Of a stretch of 64,000 bases of DNA, positions 28,209-37,222 are shown piece after piece (the stretch's first letter is position 1; each line of letters starts with the position of its first letter). The position numbers and the translations under genes were made by a program. The DNA comes from an uncultured Arenicella sp. (GTDB taxonomy: Bacteria; Pseudomonadota; Gammaproteobacteria; Arenicellales; Arenicellaceae). The stretch is taken from the NCBI GenBank assembly GCA_938048185.1, contig CALIVT010000027.1:1-64000 (forward strand), read 5' to 3'. Below the pieces are notes generated by a model. It made no database searches. It had not been told where the DNA came from and saw nothing but the letters and a program-made list of their open reading frames with translations.

Positions 28209-29006
28209 TTAGTGGCTAATGCTATTTTCAGTCTGAGCTTCGCCTGGCTTTATCGTTGGTGACACATGTGCGGCACGAGCAGCGTAGGTTAATGCGACGA
28301 GCTGCTGTCTTACTTCCAGGCTGGTGTAGGCGAGTTCATTGAAAGGAATATAGAGAGGTTTCCCAGCGTCAGCCGCAACGAAACAACCGTCCGGGTTGAT
28401 CAGTAGCATTTCTACCCGCATTGCGCGTATTGCGAAGTGGTGTTCACACATTAGTTGCATCGCGTCCATGTGATCCTCGTTCATGTGTTCAATCATGTTT
28501 TGTTCTGATTCAAGCCATTGAGGTGTGTCTAAGCGCCACTCTGATTCGCTGATCCAGTGGATATCACCAAAACCACCAATAAAACGTACGCGTTCCGTTC
28601 GCAGTCGATAAAATTTGAAATCGTGGGTTCCTTGGTATTTGCGACTGTCAGGATAGAGTGTAAAAAACCTTTCTTTGATTGATTCTGTTTCGCTGTTAGA
28701 CACCACTGATGCGTTTCCCAAAATGCTTAGTCGCGCTCCAGCGTTAGGGTCTTCGACTGCGGCGTTGTGACGGTTTTCAGAATTGGTAAATACCGTAAAA
28801 CACATTTTTTCGTTCTGATTTATATTTTTAGTGTGTTGCGCTAAGTCGCTTACGTAAAAAATAATATCGCCGGTGGCAGTGCTCATATAGGTTGATACCG
28901 AGCCAAACGGGTAGCCTTCATTTGCTTTCGAATGAGTTGATAAAACGCCAAGTTCGCATTCGCGTAAAAGGCGACGTGAGTTAGCAATCGATTTAAATTT
29001 ATTCAT
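28209..29006 (-). CDS. HugZ-like heme utilization protein (pyridoxamine-oxidase fold + DUF2470)
   Basis: RRLLRECELGVLSTHSKANEGYPFGSVSTYM ... RLRTERVRFIGGFGDIHWI ... MIEHMNEDHMDAMQLMCEH. Start set at the ATG at 29006 rather than 29117. Confidence 0.85.
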   Translation of the reverse strand: MNKFKSIANSRRLLRECELGVLSTHSKANEGYPFGSVSTYMSTATGDIIFYVSDLAQHTKNINQNEKMCFTVFTNSENRHNAAVEDPNAGARLSILGNASVVSNSETESIKERFFTLYPDSRKYQGTHDFKFYRLRTERVRFIGGFGDIHWISESEWRLDTPQWLESEQNMIEHMNEDHMDAMQLMCEHHFAIRAMRVEMLLINPDGCFVAADAGKPLYIPFNELAYTSLEVRQQLVALTYAARAAHVSPTIKPGEAQTENSISH

Positions 29007-29049
29007 GATTAGATGCGTTGGGGTTGCAAGCGAGGTTAGATCAGTGGGC

Positions 29050-29838
29050 TTATATTCTAGGTACAAGATAAGGCTGTTGAGTGTCTGGATGTGAGTCAAT
29101 AAATACGTTAATGCCAAAGGTGTCGTTAATCCTTGAACCTTCGAAAACGATGCGTGGTGTATCGTGTTTGATCAGCGTGCCGCCTTTTAGCAGTAGTACC
29201 TTGTCGCAATACAATGAAGCGAGGTTAAGGTCGTGCAATATCACCAGCGCACCGATGTCTCTCATAGAGGCTGCGCTACAAAGCTCACGCAACATGCTGA
29301 GTATCGCGTACTGATGCTTTAGGTCGAGCGCGGAAGTTGGTTCGTCCAATAGTAAGAAGCGGCTATGTTCATGGTCATAGGCGCGTAATTGTGCGAGCAC
29401 GCGCGCGATCTGTACTCGTTGTTTTTCACCACCAGACAATTTTAGGTAATCTCGGTTAACAAACTGCCGTGCATCGACCAACTTTAGACTGTCGTTAATA
29501 ATAGCTTCTTGGTCATCGTGGCTAAGCGAGGTCAGCGCAAGCGCCAGGCGCACTATCTCACGAACATCCAACGGAAAATTTATGGTTGAGTGTTGTGGCA
29601 GAACTGCCCGATATTGCGCTTGTTGGGCAATACTCATGCTTTTAATTGGTCGGTTGTTGAGAGTAACAAGACCTTCAAAGTTTAAAGCGCCCGATAAGCA
29701 GTTCATTAATGTTGATTTGCCCGCGCCATTTTCACCAACAATCGCTGTCATTTCGCCAGAACTGCAAACGAAATTTAAATCATCTAAAACGATTTTATTG
29801 CCGAAGCGGACGGTTAGATTTTCTGCTCGTAAGCTCAT
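29050..29838 (-). CDS. hmuV: Hemin ABC transporter ATP-binding protein
   Basis: Walker A GENGAGKSTLMN, signature LSGGEKQRVQIARVLAQL, adjacent to FecCD permease. Confidence 0.9.
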   Translation of the reverse strand: MSLRAENLTVRFGNKIVLDDLNFVCSSGEMTAIVGENGAGKSTLMNCLSGALNFEGLVTLNNRPIKSMSIAQQAQYRAVLPQHSTINFPLDVREIVRLALALTSLSHDDQEAIINDSLKLVDARQFVNRDYLKLSGGEKQRVQIARVLAQLRAYDHEHSRFLLLDEPTSALDLKHQYAILSMLRELCSAASMRDIGALVILHDLNLASLYCDKVLLLKGGTLIKHDTPRIVFEGSRINDTFGINVFIDSHPDTQQPYLVPRI

Positions 29839-30932
29839 AATCGGACCCCCAAACGTTTCTTTTGTTGTATCAGTAAGCCGATAAAAAATGGAGCACCAAT
29901 CAATGACGTTAAAATGCCGATTGGCAATTCCGCGGGGGCGATTAGCATTCTCGAGGCAATGTCGGCTAACGCCAGTAAGGCTCCGCCGAGCAACGCGCTA
30001 TTGACTACAAGGTAGCGATAATTTGTGTCTGAAATAGCGCGCAGAATATGTGGCACGACCAAACCGATAAACCCGATGATTCCACTGAATGCAACGGCGA
30101 CTCCCACTGCGAGCGCGGTTAGCCAGAGTATTTGGTTTTTCACTCGCTCGATATCTACGCCACTGTAGCGCGCATTAGCTTCACCCAGCAAGATCAGGTT
30201 GAGTGCGTGTCGCTTGCGGTATATTGCCCAAACAACGAAGCCCAACGTCGGGGCGGTGATTGCAACCGCTAACCAGTTGGCGCTTGCTAGGCTGCCCATC
30301 ATCCAGAACGTTATTAGGCGCAGCGCTTGGTCATCGGCAATGAAACTTAGGCCACCGATGATCGCGCCACATAAGGCGTTAATAGCAACGCCGGCGAGTA
30401 AAAACGTTGAAATTTGAATGTTGCCATTTACTTGCGCTAGGTGATACACCGAGAACGTGGCAATGGCAGCGCCAGCAAACGCGGCGATAGACACCAGATA
30501 CGGGCCAGCGAACTCGAACGCAGGAAGGTAGGTGGCGAATAAAATCATTATCACTGCGCCGACCGCCGCCCCAGAAGAAATACCCAATAAGCCCGGGTCA
30601 GCTAGTGGGTTGCGACAGATACCTTGTAAACTCGCGCCGCTGACCGCTAAGGCGGCACCAACAAGCAACGCCATTAGTACTCGAGGCGTGCGTATATTAG
30701 CCACAATGTTATGAGTGACATTACTCTCCAAACCACCTGATACGAAGTCGTAAAACGCCTTCAAAGGCAATAAAAAGTCGACTTTCGATGCACCAATTGC
30801 GACGCCCATCCACGTGATCGAGCTTACGATAAATACTAAAAAGCTAAGCTCGATTAGGCGCTTGCGATTTTGCGCTAACGCACGAGAGCTTTTTGCTAAA
30901 GTCGTTGATATGATCGGCGCTGATACTTGCAT
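29835..30932 (-). CDS. hmuU: Hemin ABC transporter permease (FecCD family)
   Basis: RTPRVLMALLVGAALAVSGASLQGICRNPLADPGLLGISSGAAVGAV ... GIIGFIGLVVPHILR. Confidence 0.92.
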   Translation of the reverse strand: MQVSAPIISTTLAKSSRALAQNRKRLIELSFLVFIVSSITWMGVAIGASKVDFLLPLKAFYDFVSGGLESNVTHNIVANIRTPRVLMALLVGAALAVSGASLQGICRNPLADPGLLGISSGAAVGAVIMILFATYLPAFEFAGPYLVSIAAFAGAAIATFSVYHLAQVNGNIQISTFLLAGVAINALCGAIIGGLSFIADDQALRLITFWMMGSLASANWLAVAITAPTLGFVVWAIYRKRHALNLILLGEANARYSGVDIERVKNQILWLTALAVGVAVAFSGIIGFIGLVVPHILRAISDTNYRYLVVNSALLGGALLALADIASRMLIAPAELPIGILTSLIGAPFFIGLLIQQKKRLGVRL

Positions 30933-30939
30933 AAATAGC

Positions 30940-31806
30940 CTACACCTCGCCTGCGTAGCCAATTATTTCGCTAACGGCTTGATCTAAGCGTGCGCCAAAC
31001 CCCATCAGTAGCAAACCATCCATAACAAATAAATTACACTTATTTGAGGTAGCCATTTTAACTACCGGGTTTTTGCAAATTGCGTCCTTGCCGCCGAGAC
31101 CATCGACGACATGCGACGGAACCAGCAACATATCAATTTCCTGCTTGGCTAATAGTTCGGTGCTGAAGGGTTTATAACCGTCAAGCGCGCTCGCGGCGTT
31201 GCTAAGTCCAGCCAACTGCATTAATAAATTAGGAACGGTGTTTTTGCCCGCCGCTATTGGGCCACGTTGGCCTATGCTTAATAGTGTTACCGCGTTTATT
31301 GTTCTAGCGTTGGAATTGAACAGACGTTGATGAGCTCTAAGCTTTGTCGTAACCTTGTCTATTAGTTCACTCGCTGCATCGGGCTTGCCAAAATCATTGC
31401 CGATGCTCGTTATCAGCGCTTGCCATGAACTCAAGGTATAGTTTGATTGCTCGTAGGTTTTAACCTTTACCCCTAGGGCCTCAACTTGTTTTATCACGAC
31501 GCTTGGGCCCGCACCTTTTGCGGCAATCAACATGTCGGGCTCTAACGACATTATCCCTTCCGCTGCTAGGCTTCGAAAATAGCCGACCGTGGGCAGCGAT
31601 GTAACTTTTGGAGGGTAGGCGCTTGAAGTATCGACAGCCACTATGTTCTCACCCAGTCCAAGTGCGTACATGATTTCAGTAATGCTTCCTCCCGCCGTTA
31701 TGATTCGCTCGGCCTTTAACGCATTTTGCCCCGCATCCGCCAGCGCCAAGGTGGTATGCGCGAGCGCCAGCAATAAGATTGTTGTTCGCAGTTTTCTATT
31801 CATCAT
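30940..31806 (-). CDS. hmuT: Hemin ABC transporter substrate-binding protein
   Basis: RIITAGGSITEIMYALGLGENIVAVDTSSAYPP, LPTVGYFRSLAAEGIMSLEPDMLIA. Confidence 0.9.
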   Translation of the reverse strand: MMNRKLRTTILLLALAHTTLALADAGQNALKAERIITAGGSITEIMYALGLGENIVAVDTSSAYPPKVTSLPTVGYFRSLAAEGIMSLEPDMLIAAKGAGPSVVIKQVEALGVKVKTYEQSNYTLSSWQALITSIGNDFGKPDAASELIDKVTTKLRAHQRLFNSNARTINAVTLLSIGQRGPIAAGKNTVPNLLMQLAGLSNAASALDGYKPFSTELLAKQEIDMLLVPSHVVDGLGGKDAICKNPVVKMATSNKCNLFVMDGLLLMGFGARLDQAVSEIIGYAGEV

Positions 31807-31850
31807 GGCAATTCAAGCGTGGTTCTCGTGTTCATTGATGGGAATCTTAA

Positions 31851-31874
31851 TGCGAATCATTTGCATTTGCAAAT
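31851..31874. promoter_or_regulatory. Fur-like box in the hmuT / TonB receptor divergent intergenic region
   Basis: TGCGAAT-C-ATTTGCA (7-1-7, one mismatch between arms) overlapping the perfect palindrome ATTTGCAAAT at 31865-31874. Confidence 0.55.
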
Positions 31875-31945
31875 AGAAGTGATATATTTCCGTCAGATCG
31901 CTGCGCAGGCATGTACCTGGCAGCGCAGCTTTTCATAATTAACTA

Positions 31946-34288
31946 TTGAGCGGGTTTGACATGCGTGAAGCGAAAAAAGAAAACAAGGAAATTAGAGAAA
32001 ATAGTAGGCTCGCGACGCATTTGCGCGCCCATCATAGGCTTAAAAAGTCGGCTATTAATAGTCTGATACTTGCGCTAATTGCTGCCAGCCAAAGCGGTAT
32101 AAGTAATGCAAAGGGCGGCTCAACGGTCGAGATAGAAAATCAAGACGTGATTACCGTTACTGCCACCAGAACCGAAAGGCACGTCTCCGATATTGCTAAC
32201 ACAGTAAGCGTTATCGACGCTGCGCAAATTCAGCGAGAAATAGCGAATGGCATCGACGATTTAATTCGATACGAACCTGGGGTGTCGGTCTCTGGTAGCG
32301 GCCGGTTTGGTTTAAACAGCTTTTCTATTCGCGGTATTGGCGGTGATAGAGTACTCACCTTAGTCGACAATACCCCGACTGCCGACGAATTTTCGTTTGG
32401 TCCATTCTTATCGTCACGCAGAGATTTCGTTGACCTTGACGCACTTAAATCCGTTGAAATTGTGCGCGGGCCTGGTTCGAGTGTTTATGGCAGCAATGCT
32501 ATTGGCGGTGTCGTCAATTTTATTACGAAAGACCCAGGAGACTATCTTAACGGTCAAGCATTTACGGGCTCGGTAAAGGTCGGCGCAAGTTCGGTTGATT
32601 CCAGTACGAACGTCACATTATTGACGGCGTTTGGTAACGATGTCTTATCGGCAATGGTTTTAGGAACATTGCGAGATAGTTCAGAGAACGAGGCCTTTTT
32701 TAGTGATAGTGCGTCCGGCCCGCAGCGTCGTTCGGAGAACCCTCAAAAAAATGAAAACCAAAACATTTACGCTAAGTTCGTTTATGCACTGAGTGACAAT
32801 CAAGAAATATCACTAGTCGCTGAGGCCTTCGAAGCCGATTCTGAAACTGATGTGCTGTCAGCAGCGCAAACGGTGTCACGCGGAGTACTTACCAGCCAGC
32901 AAGTTGGTCTCGATGAACGAAGTCGTGAACGCGTTAGCATTGACTACGAGTTGTCTTTGGCCTCAGCTCTGGCTGACTCAATAAATCTACTTGCTTACTC
33001 TCAACGTAGTGACGCATTACAGAATACCTTAACCGAACGCCTGTCGCGCAGCGCTACTCAAGATCGAGTTAGAACGTCGACCTATGAACAAGAAAACATT
33101 GGGGTAAGGGCTCAACTTGGTAAGGCGTTTGATACCGGCGCACTATCGCACAACATCGTTTACGGGGTTGACTATGATCAAAGCGAGGCCGTTACCTTGC
33201 GCGAAGGTCAAACGGTAAACCGCGCGGATGGGTCGCTGGCGCGCGAGTTTAGTAATTTCCCGACCCGTGATTTCCCTAATTCAGAATATATAAGTCTTGG
33301 TGCCTTTATCCAAGATGAAATCGCGTTTGCGGACGGCCGGCTACGACTGATCCCTGCAGTGCGTTACGATAATTTTGAACTTAATCCAACCGCTGACGCT
33401 ATCTATTTGTCCGGAAATACTGGGTCACCCACCCCTGAAGGCTACGACGAATCAGAAGTGTCAGCAAAGCTGGGTTTGGTGTATGACCTCAATGAGCAAT
33501 GGACTGTCTTTGCTCAATACGCTGAAGGCTTTCGCGCACCCCCACTCGACGCTGTTAACACCGGCTTTACTAATTTTGCAGGCGGGTATACAACGCTACC
33601 TAACCAAAACTTACGGCCTGAACGAGGAAAGAGCGTAGAGCTCGGGTTTCGCAGATTTAGTGACTATGGCCGTTTTGAAGTAACGGCATATAAAAATACC
33701 TACGAGGACTTTATAGAGAGCTTAGCGGTCAGAGGCTTCAACCCGGTAACGCGTTTGCTTGAATTCCAAGCACGCAACTTAGACGAGGCCGAGATCAAAG
33801 GGGTCGAAGTAAAAACCCAATATCAACTCAGCGCACTCTCAGAAAAACTGAGCGGTCTGCAGGTTCGCGCTGCCTATGCCTATGCGCACGGTGAGAACAT
33901 AGAGAATGGTCAGCCGTTAAATTCGATTGATCCGCAGCAATTGGTACTGGGTCTGGGATTTATGCCTACGAGTGACAAATGGAGTATCGAAGCAGTGATA
34001 ACCGCCACTGATCGAAAACAAACGTCGGATATTGATAGTACTTCTTTGCAAGCGGTCGATGAACCCGTTATTGCCCCATTTGAAACGCCAGGTTTTGCTG
34101 TACTAGACTTAATTGGTCACTACACACTAAGCGACAAAGCACGTCTAAATTGGGGCGTTTTCAACGTAACTGACAAGCAACACTATCAGTGGAGTGAAGG
34201 CTTGGTGCAAAACCCGCTGACCACCAACTTTGATCGATTCACGGAACCCGGTCGCAATTATTCTGTGACGTTTAAATATACGCTTTGA
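31946..34288 (+). CDS. TonB-dependent heme/hemoglobin receptor
   Basis: Plug VITVTATRTERHVSDIANTVSVIDAAQI; FRAP/NPNL-like boxes EGFRAPPL ... NQNLRPERGKSVELGFR; terminal FKYTL. Confidence 0.9.
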   Translation: MSGFDMREAKKENKEIRENSRLATHLRAHHRLKKSAINSLILALIAASQSGISNAKGGSTVEIENQDVITVTATRTERHVSDIANTVSVIDAAQIQREIANGIDDLIRYEPGVSVSGSGRFGLNSFSIRGIGGDRVLTLVDNTPTADEFSFGPFLSSRRDFVDLDALKSVEIVRGPGSSVYGSNAIGGVVNFITKDPGDYLNGQAFTGSVKVGASSVDSSTNVTLLTAFGNDVLSAMVLGTLRDSSENEAFFSDSASGPQRRSENPQKNENQNIYAKFVYALSDNQEISLVAEAFEADSETDVLSAAQTVSRGVLTSQQVGLDERSRERVSIDYELSLASALADSINLLAYSQRSDALQNTLTERLSRSATQDRVRTSTYEQENIGVRAQLGKAFDTGALSHNIVYGVDYDQSEAVTLREGQTVNRADGSLAREFSNFPTRDFPNSEYISLGAFIQDEIAFADGRLRLIPAVRYDNFELNPTADAIYLSGNTGSPTPEGYDESEVSAKLGLVYDLNEQWTVFAQYAEGFRAPPLDAVNTGFTNFAGGYTTLPNQNLRPERGKSVELGFRRFSDYGRFEVTAYKNTYEDFIESLAVRGFNPVTRLLEFQARNLDEAEIKGVEVKTQYQLSALSEKLSGLQVRAAYAYAHGENIENGQPLNSIDPQQLVLGLGFMPTSDKWSIEAVITATDRKQTSDIDSTSLQAVDEPVIAPFETPGFAVLDLIGHYTLSDKARLNWGVFNVTDKQHYQWSEGLVQNPLTTNFDRFTEPGRNYSVTFKYTL

Positions 34289-34308
34289 ACTTTTAGGGTC
34301 AACGAAAT

Positions 34309-34653
34309 ATGTTAAAGAGAGAGCTACGCAAGTACCCCCTTAGTATCGCTGTGCGGCATGGTCGCTGTGGGACATGTCCCAAAACCCTGACGCGATTTTT
34401 GTCGGTCTGCGAAAATGCTTGTCAGCGCATGAACACTGACCAAGCTCGCCACGCACAGATCGAAGTGTTGGGGATTATTCTCGAAACTATTTGCGATTCG
34501 ATGGTCGACAAATGTTGGCGAGGCTGGTGCTTAGACAACGCTCATCGTCCGCTTAGAAATATTAGGCTTTTATCGAATACAAGAGAAGAGAAGGCGCACT
34601 TAGCCAAACTTGAGACTGAGATGCGCACCCTAAGTTACTATTTTCTCGTTTAG
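34309..34653 (+). CDS. Small Cys-rich hypothetical protein downstream of the heme receptor
   Basis: RHGRCGTCPKTLTRFLSVCENACQRM (CxxC and CxxxC); 20 bp after the receptor stop codon. Confidence 0.5.
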   Translation: MLKRELRKYPLSIAVRHGRCGTCPKTLTRFLSVCENACQRMNTDQARHAQIEVLGIILETICDSMVDKCWRGWCLDNAHRPLRNIRLLSNTREEKAHLAKLETEMRTLSYYFLV

Positions 34654-34718
34654 AGTATCTTAAGCTTGGTTTTTTGAGTTGTTTCTCGAATACACCATAA
34701 TGTGTGTCATTCTTGGCG

Positions 34719-35423
34719 TTAGAAGCTTAAGAGTTTTTTAAGTTCTACCGTATTTCGGCGGCTTACTTCGATTACATGACCATCGCTCATCGTGAGGTCG
34801 TATCCGTCGCCTATACTCTCGTCGATTGAGCGGATTTGATTTAAGTTAACGATGTATTGACGGTTCGCTCTAAAGAAATGTGACTTGGGTAGTCGTGCCT
34901 CGATGTTGCTCAGGGCCTTTTTTATAAAAGGCTTGTGGGTTTCGAAGAACACTCGCGAGTGGTTTTTACAGCTTTCGAAGTAGCGAATATCGTTCAGCGA
35001 GACTAAGTGGCATTCGTCGGCGTCGTTGATAAATATTTTGCTGCTCATTTCTAATCGCTCGACGACGATTGCCCCCGTTGGCATACTGAGCTTGTCGACC
35101 GCGCTGGCGAGCCGTTCGGGGCTGATGGGCTTTAACAGGTAGTCGACCGGACTGTAGTCAAATGAGCGGTAGGCGTATTCGGAATACGCAGTGGTAAAAA
35201 TAACTTGCGGGTTGTAATCAAGTTTATCGAGTAGGTCGAAACCACTTTGGCCTGGCATGTGAATATCTAAAAACAATACTTCAGGTCGCACTTCGTTAAT
35301 TAGTTTTAGCGCAGAATCCGGGTGGTCCGCCGCGCCGACTAGTTCTAAGTTTTTGAAGTGTGAGAGCATGCGGAGTAAGCCTTCGCGCGCCAGTCGTGAG
35401 TCTTCAACTACAATTGCTTTCAC
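34719..35423 (-). CDS. LytTR-type response regulator
   Basis: Receiver MKAIVVEDSRLAREGLLRML...VLFLDIHMPGQSGFDLL; C-terminal SHFFRANRQYIVNLNQIRSID ... VSRRNTVELKKLL. Confidence 0.92.
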   Translation of the reverse strand: MKAIVVEDSRLAREGLLRMLSHFKNLELVGAADHPDSALKLINEVRPEVLFLDIHMPGQSGFDLLDKLDYNPQVIFTTAYSEYAYRSFDYSPVDYLLKPISPERLASAVDKLSMPTGAIVVERLEMSSKIFINDADECHLVSLNDIRYFESCKNHSRVFFETHKPFIKKALSNIEARLPKSHFFRANRQYIVNLNQIRSIDESIGDGYDLTMSDGHVIEVSRRNTVELKKLLSF

Positions 35424-36646
35424 TTAATTTTTCCTTGGGGAATTTTAACGTCTACGCAGAAACGATTATCCGCGACCTTGGTATTGATTGATCCTTGTCC
35501 TGCGTAAAGTAAGTCCAAGCGTTGGCCGATGTTAAATAGACCGATGCCCGGCTCCCCCCGATCTTTTACATAGTCTTTTGCTAAGTCGTTACAGACACGA
35601 ATGTTCAATACTTGCTGGTCGACATCTAGTATGGCGTTCACATCAATTGTGCCGCCTTTACGAATATTATCAATACCGTGTTTAACCGCATTTTCGAGCA
35701 ACATTTGTAAGACCATCGGTGGTAGCTGGCAGGTCGATAATGCTTCGGGTATGTTGAGCACAAAGCGCAGCCGTTCTTCGAACTGTATTTGAATTAAGTC
35801 GATGTAACGCTGACTTATCTCCAGCTCATCTTTAAGTGCTACCTTATCTTTTTTCGAACTCTCTAACGAGTAGCGCAACACACTCGATAGCGACATCAGC
35901 ATATTTTCGGCGTTATCCGCATCCTCGTGAATCATGAAGCGAATATTATTAAGCGCATTGAATAAAAAGTGCGGGTTAAGTTGGTTCGATAGACTGCTGA
36001 GCTCGGCTTCTTTCAAGCTGTTTTGAAGACGCAGATTGTCGATCTCAACTTGGCTAGTCTTACGTCGGCTCGTGATGCCGATGTAGAGCATCATCCAGCA
36101 CAGCAAGTAAAATGTGGTAGCAAACCAGTTTAGGAAAAGGAACTCGGCGATTACTTGCAGTGACGAAATGCCGCCGTCTTTAGTGCTTTGATAACGATAT
36201 AGGTCATCAAAGTGCAATGGCATTGAAATTGCCGACATCACAATCACAATAAAGAAACTGAAAAACACGCAACTGGCAATCGCTTTGAATAGCACCGTTA
36301 CGTGTGGCTGAGCCTCCCAATTTGCACTGCGGTAGTGGCTCCTGAGTAATAGGCCCGAGAGAAAAAATCCTGACCCCCAGACTATCGCGGCAAGCGTGTA
36401 AAATTTCCAAACATAGGCTGGCGTGAATACCGAGTTGAGTGTTATATCGAATAGCAGCAACAATACTATTCCGCCAATATGATAGCTCCAAAATTCTGGA
36501 CTGGCTTCAAGCAAGGAATTGTTGAACGACGAGCGTATGTTCTCAGTGAAGCGCTTAAACTCAGCCCACGCTTCTTGTGCTTGGGGGTGACTCCAGACGG
36601 CTTTCAGTGGTTTGAACATAGTGTCTATGCTAACAATGGGTAGCAT
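35420..36646 (-). CDS. LytS-type membrane histidine kinase (HisKA_8/His_kinase)
   Basis: LSSLSNQLNPHFLFNALNNIRFMIHEDADNAENMLMSLSSVLRYSL ... PPMVLQMLLENAVKHGI; 4-bp overlap with the LytTR regulator. Confidence 0.92.
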   Translation of the reverse strand: MLPIVSIDTMFKPLKAVWSHPQAQEAWAEFKRFTENIRSSFNNSLLEASPEFWSYHIGGIVLLLLFDITLNSVFTPAYVWKFYTLAAIVWGSGFFLSGLLLRSHYRSANWEAQPHVTVLFKAIASCVFFSFFIVIVMSAISMPLHFDDLYRYQSTKDGGISSLQVIAEFLFLNWFATTFYLLCWMMLYIGITSRRKTSQVEIDNLRLQNSLKEAELSSLSNQLNPHFLFNALNNIRFMIHEDADNAENMLMSLSSVLRYSLESSKKDKVALKDELEISQRYIDLIQIQFEERLRFVLNIPEALSTCQLPPMVLQMLLENAVKHGIDNIRKGGTIDVNAILDVDQQVLNIRVCNDLAKDYVKDRGEPGIGLFNIGQRLDLLYAGQGSINTKVADNRFCVDVKIPQGKIK

Positions 36647-36649
36647 GCG

Positions 36650-36976
36650 TTAAAGAGATTTAATCGCCGCATCAAGCGTGAAATTGATCGTTTTCTTGGT
36701 AATTATCAGCGATTCTAGGACAATTATTTTACTGAAATGTGTAATGCGATGCGAGGCGCCGACTATTTGTAAGATATGCTCGCTCACAGCAATTTGTAAT
36801 GCGTTTTCGCTCAATGTTGCTCGTAAGGTGTTTCCGCTTATTGTGGCTTGCGTCGCAATAGTGCGCAAACCAAGTTCTTGGTTTGGGTGCTCGGCTCTCA
36901 CGCTCTGAAAAGATATCAACATACTCAAAGACGCGCTAAGCAATAATGTTACTAAGTCTGTTCGGTTCATCGGCAT
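36650..36976 (-). CDS. Small secreted hypothetical protein, first gene of the LytS/LytT operon
   Basis: Signal peptide MNRTDLVTLLLSASLSMLISFQSVRAE; GAGGG SD-like sequence; abuts the kinase ORF. Confidence 0.5.
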   Translation of the reverse strand: MPMNRTDLVTLLLSASLSMLISFQSVRAEHPNQELGLRTIATQATISGNTLRATLSENALQIAVSEHILQIVGASHRITHFSKIIVLESLIITKKTINFTLDAAIKSL

Positions 36977-36982
36977 ACCCTC

Positions 36983-37058
36983 ATAGTTCGCGTCGCTTAT
37001 GATAGTTCGCGTCGCTTAAGATAGTTCGCGTTGCTTAAGATAGTTCGCGTTGCGCAAG
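36983..37058. repeat. Four 19-bp direct tandem repeats, atagttcgcgtYgcttaNg
   Basis: 36983-37001, 37002-37020, 37021-37039, 37040-37058. Confidence 0.95.
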
Positions 37059-37222
37059 CATTATCGAGAATAGTAGTTTTACACAGCGCCGCGTTAATGA
37101 GTAAAGAAAGTGCCGAACGGCTACTATCTTGGATGAACGGCAAATTTGATAATCTTCGATCGCGTTCGAAGACCTTTGAAGGCCTTTGAAGACTACGCTA
37201 AACTGACCAGGCCAAGCGTGAT

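Noticed and set aside
36983-37058. CRISPR array
   Set aside because: The 19-bp units are directly contiguous with no spacers and there are no cas genes nearby.
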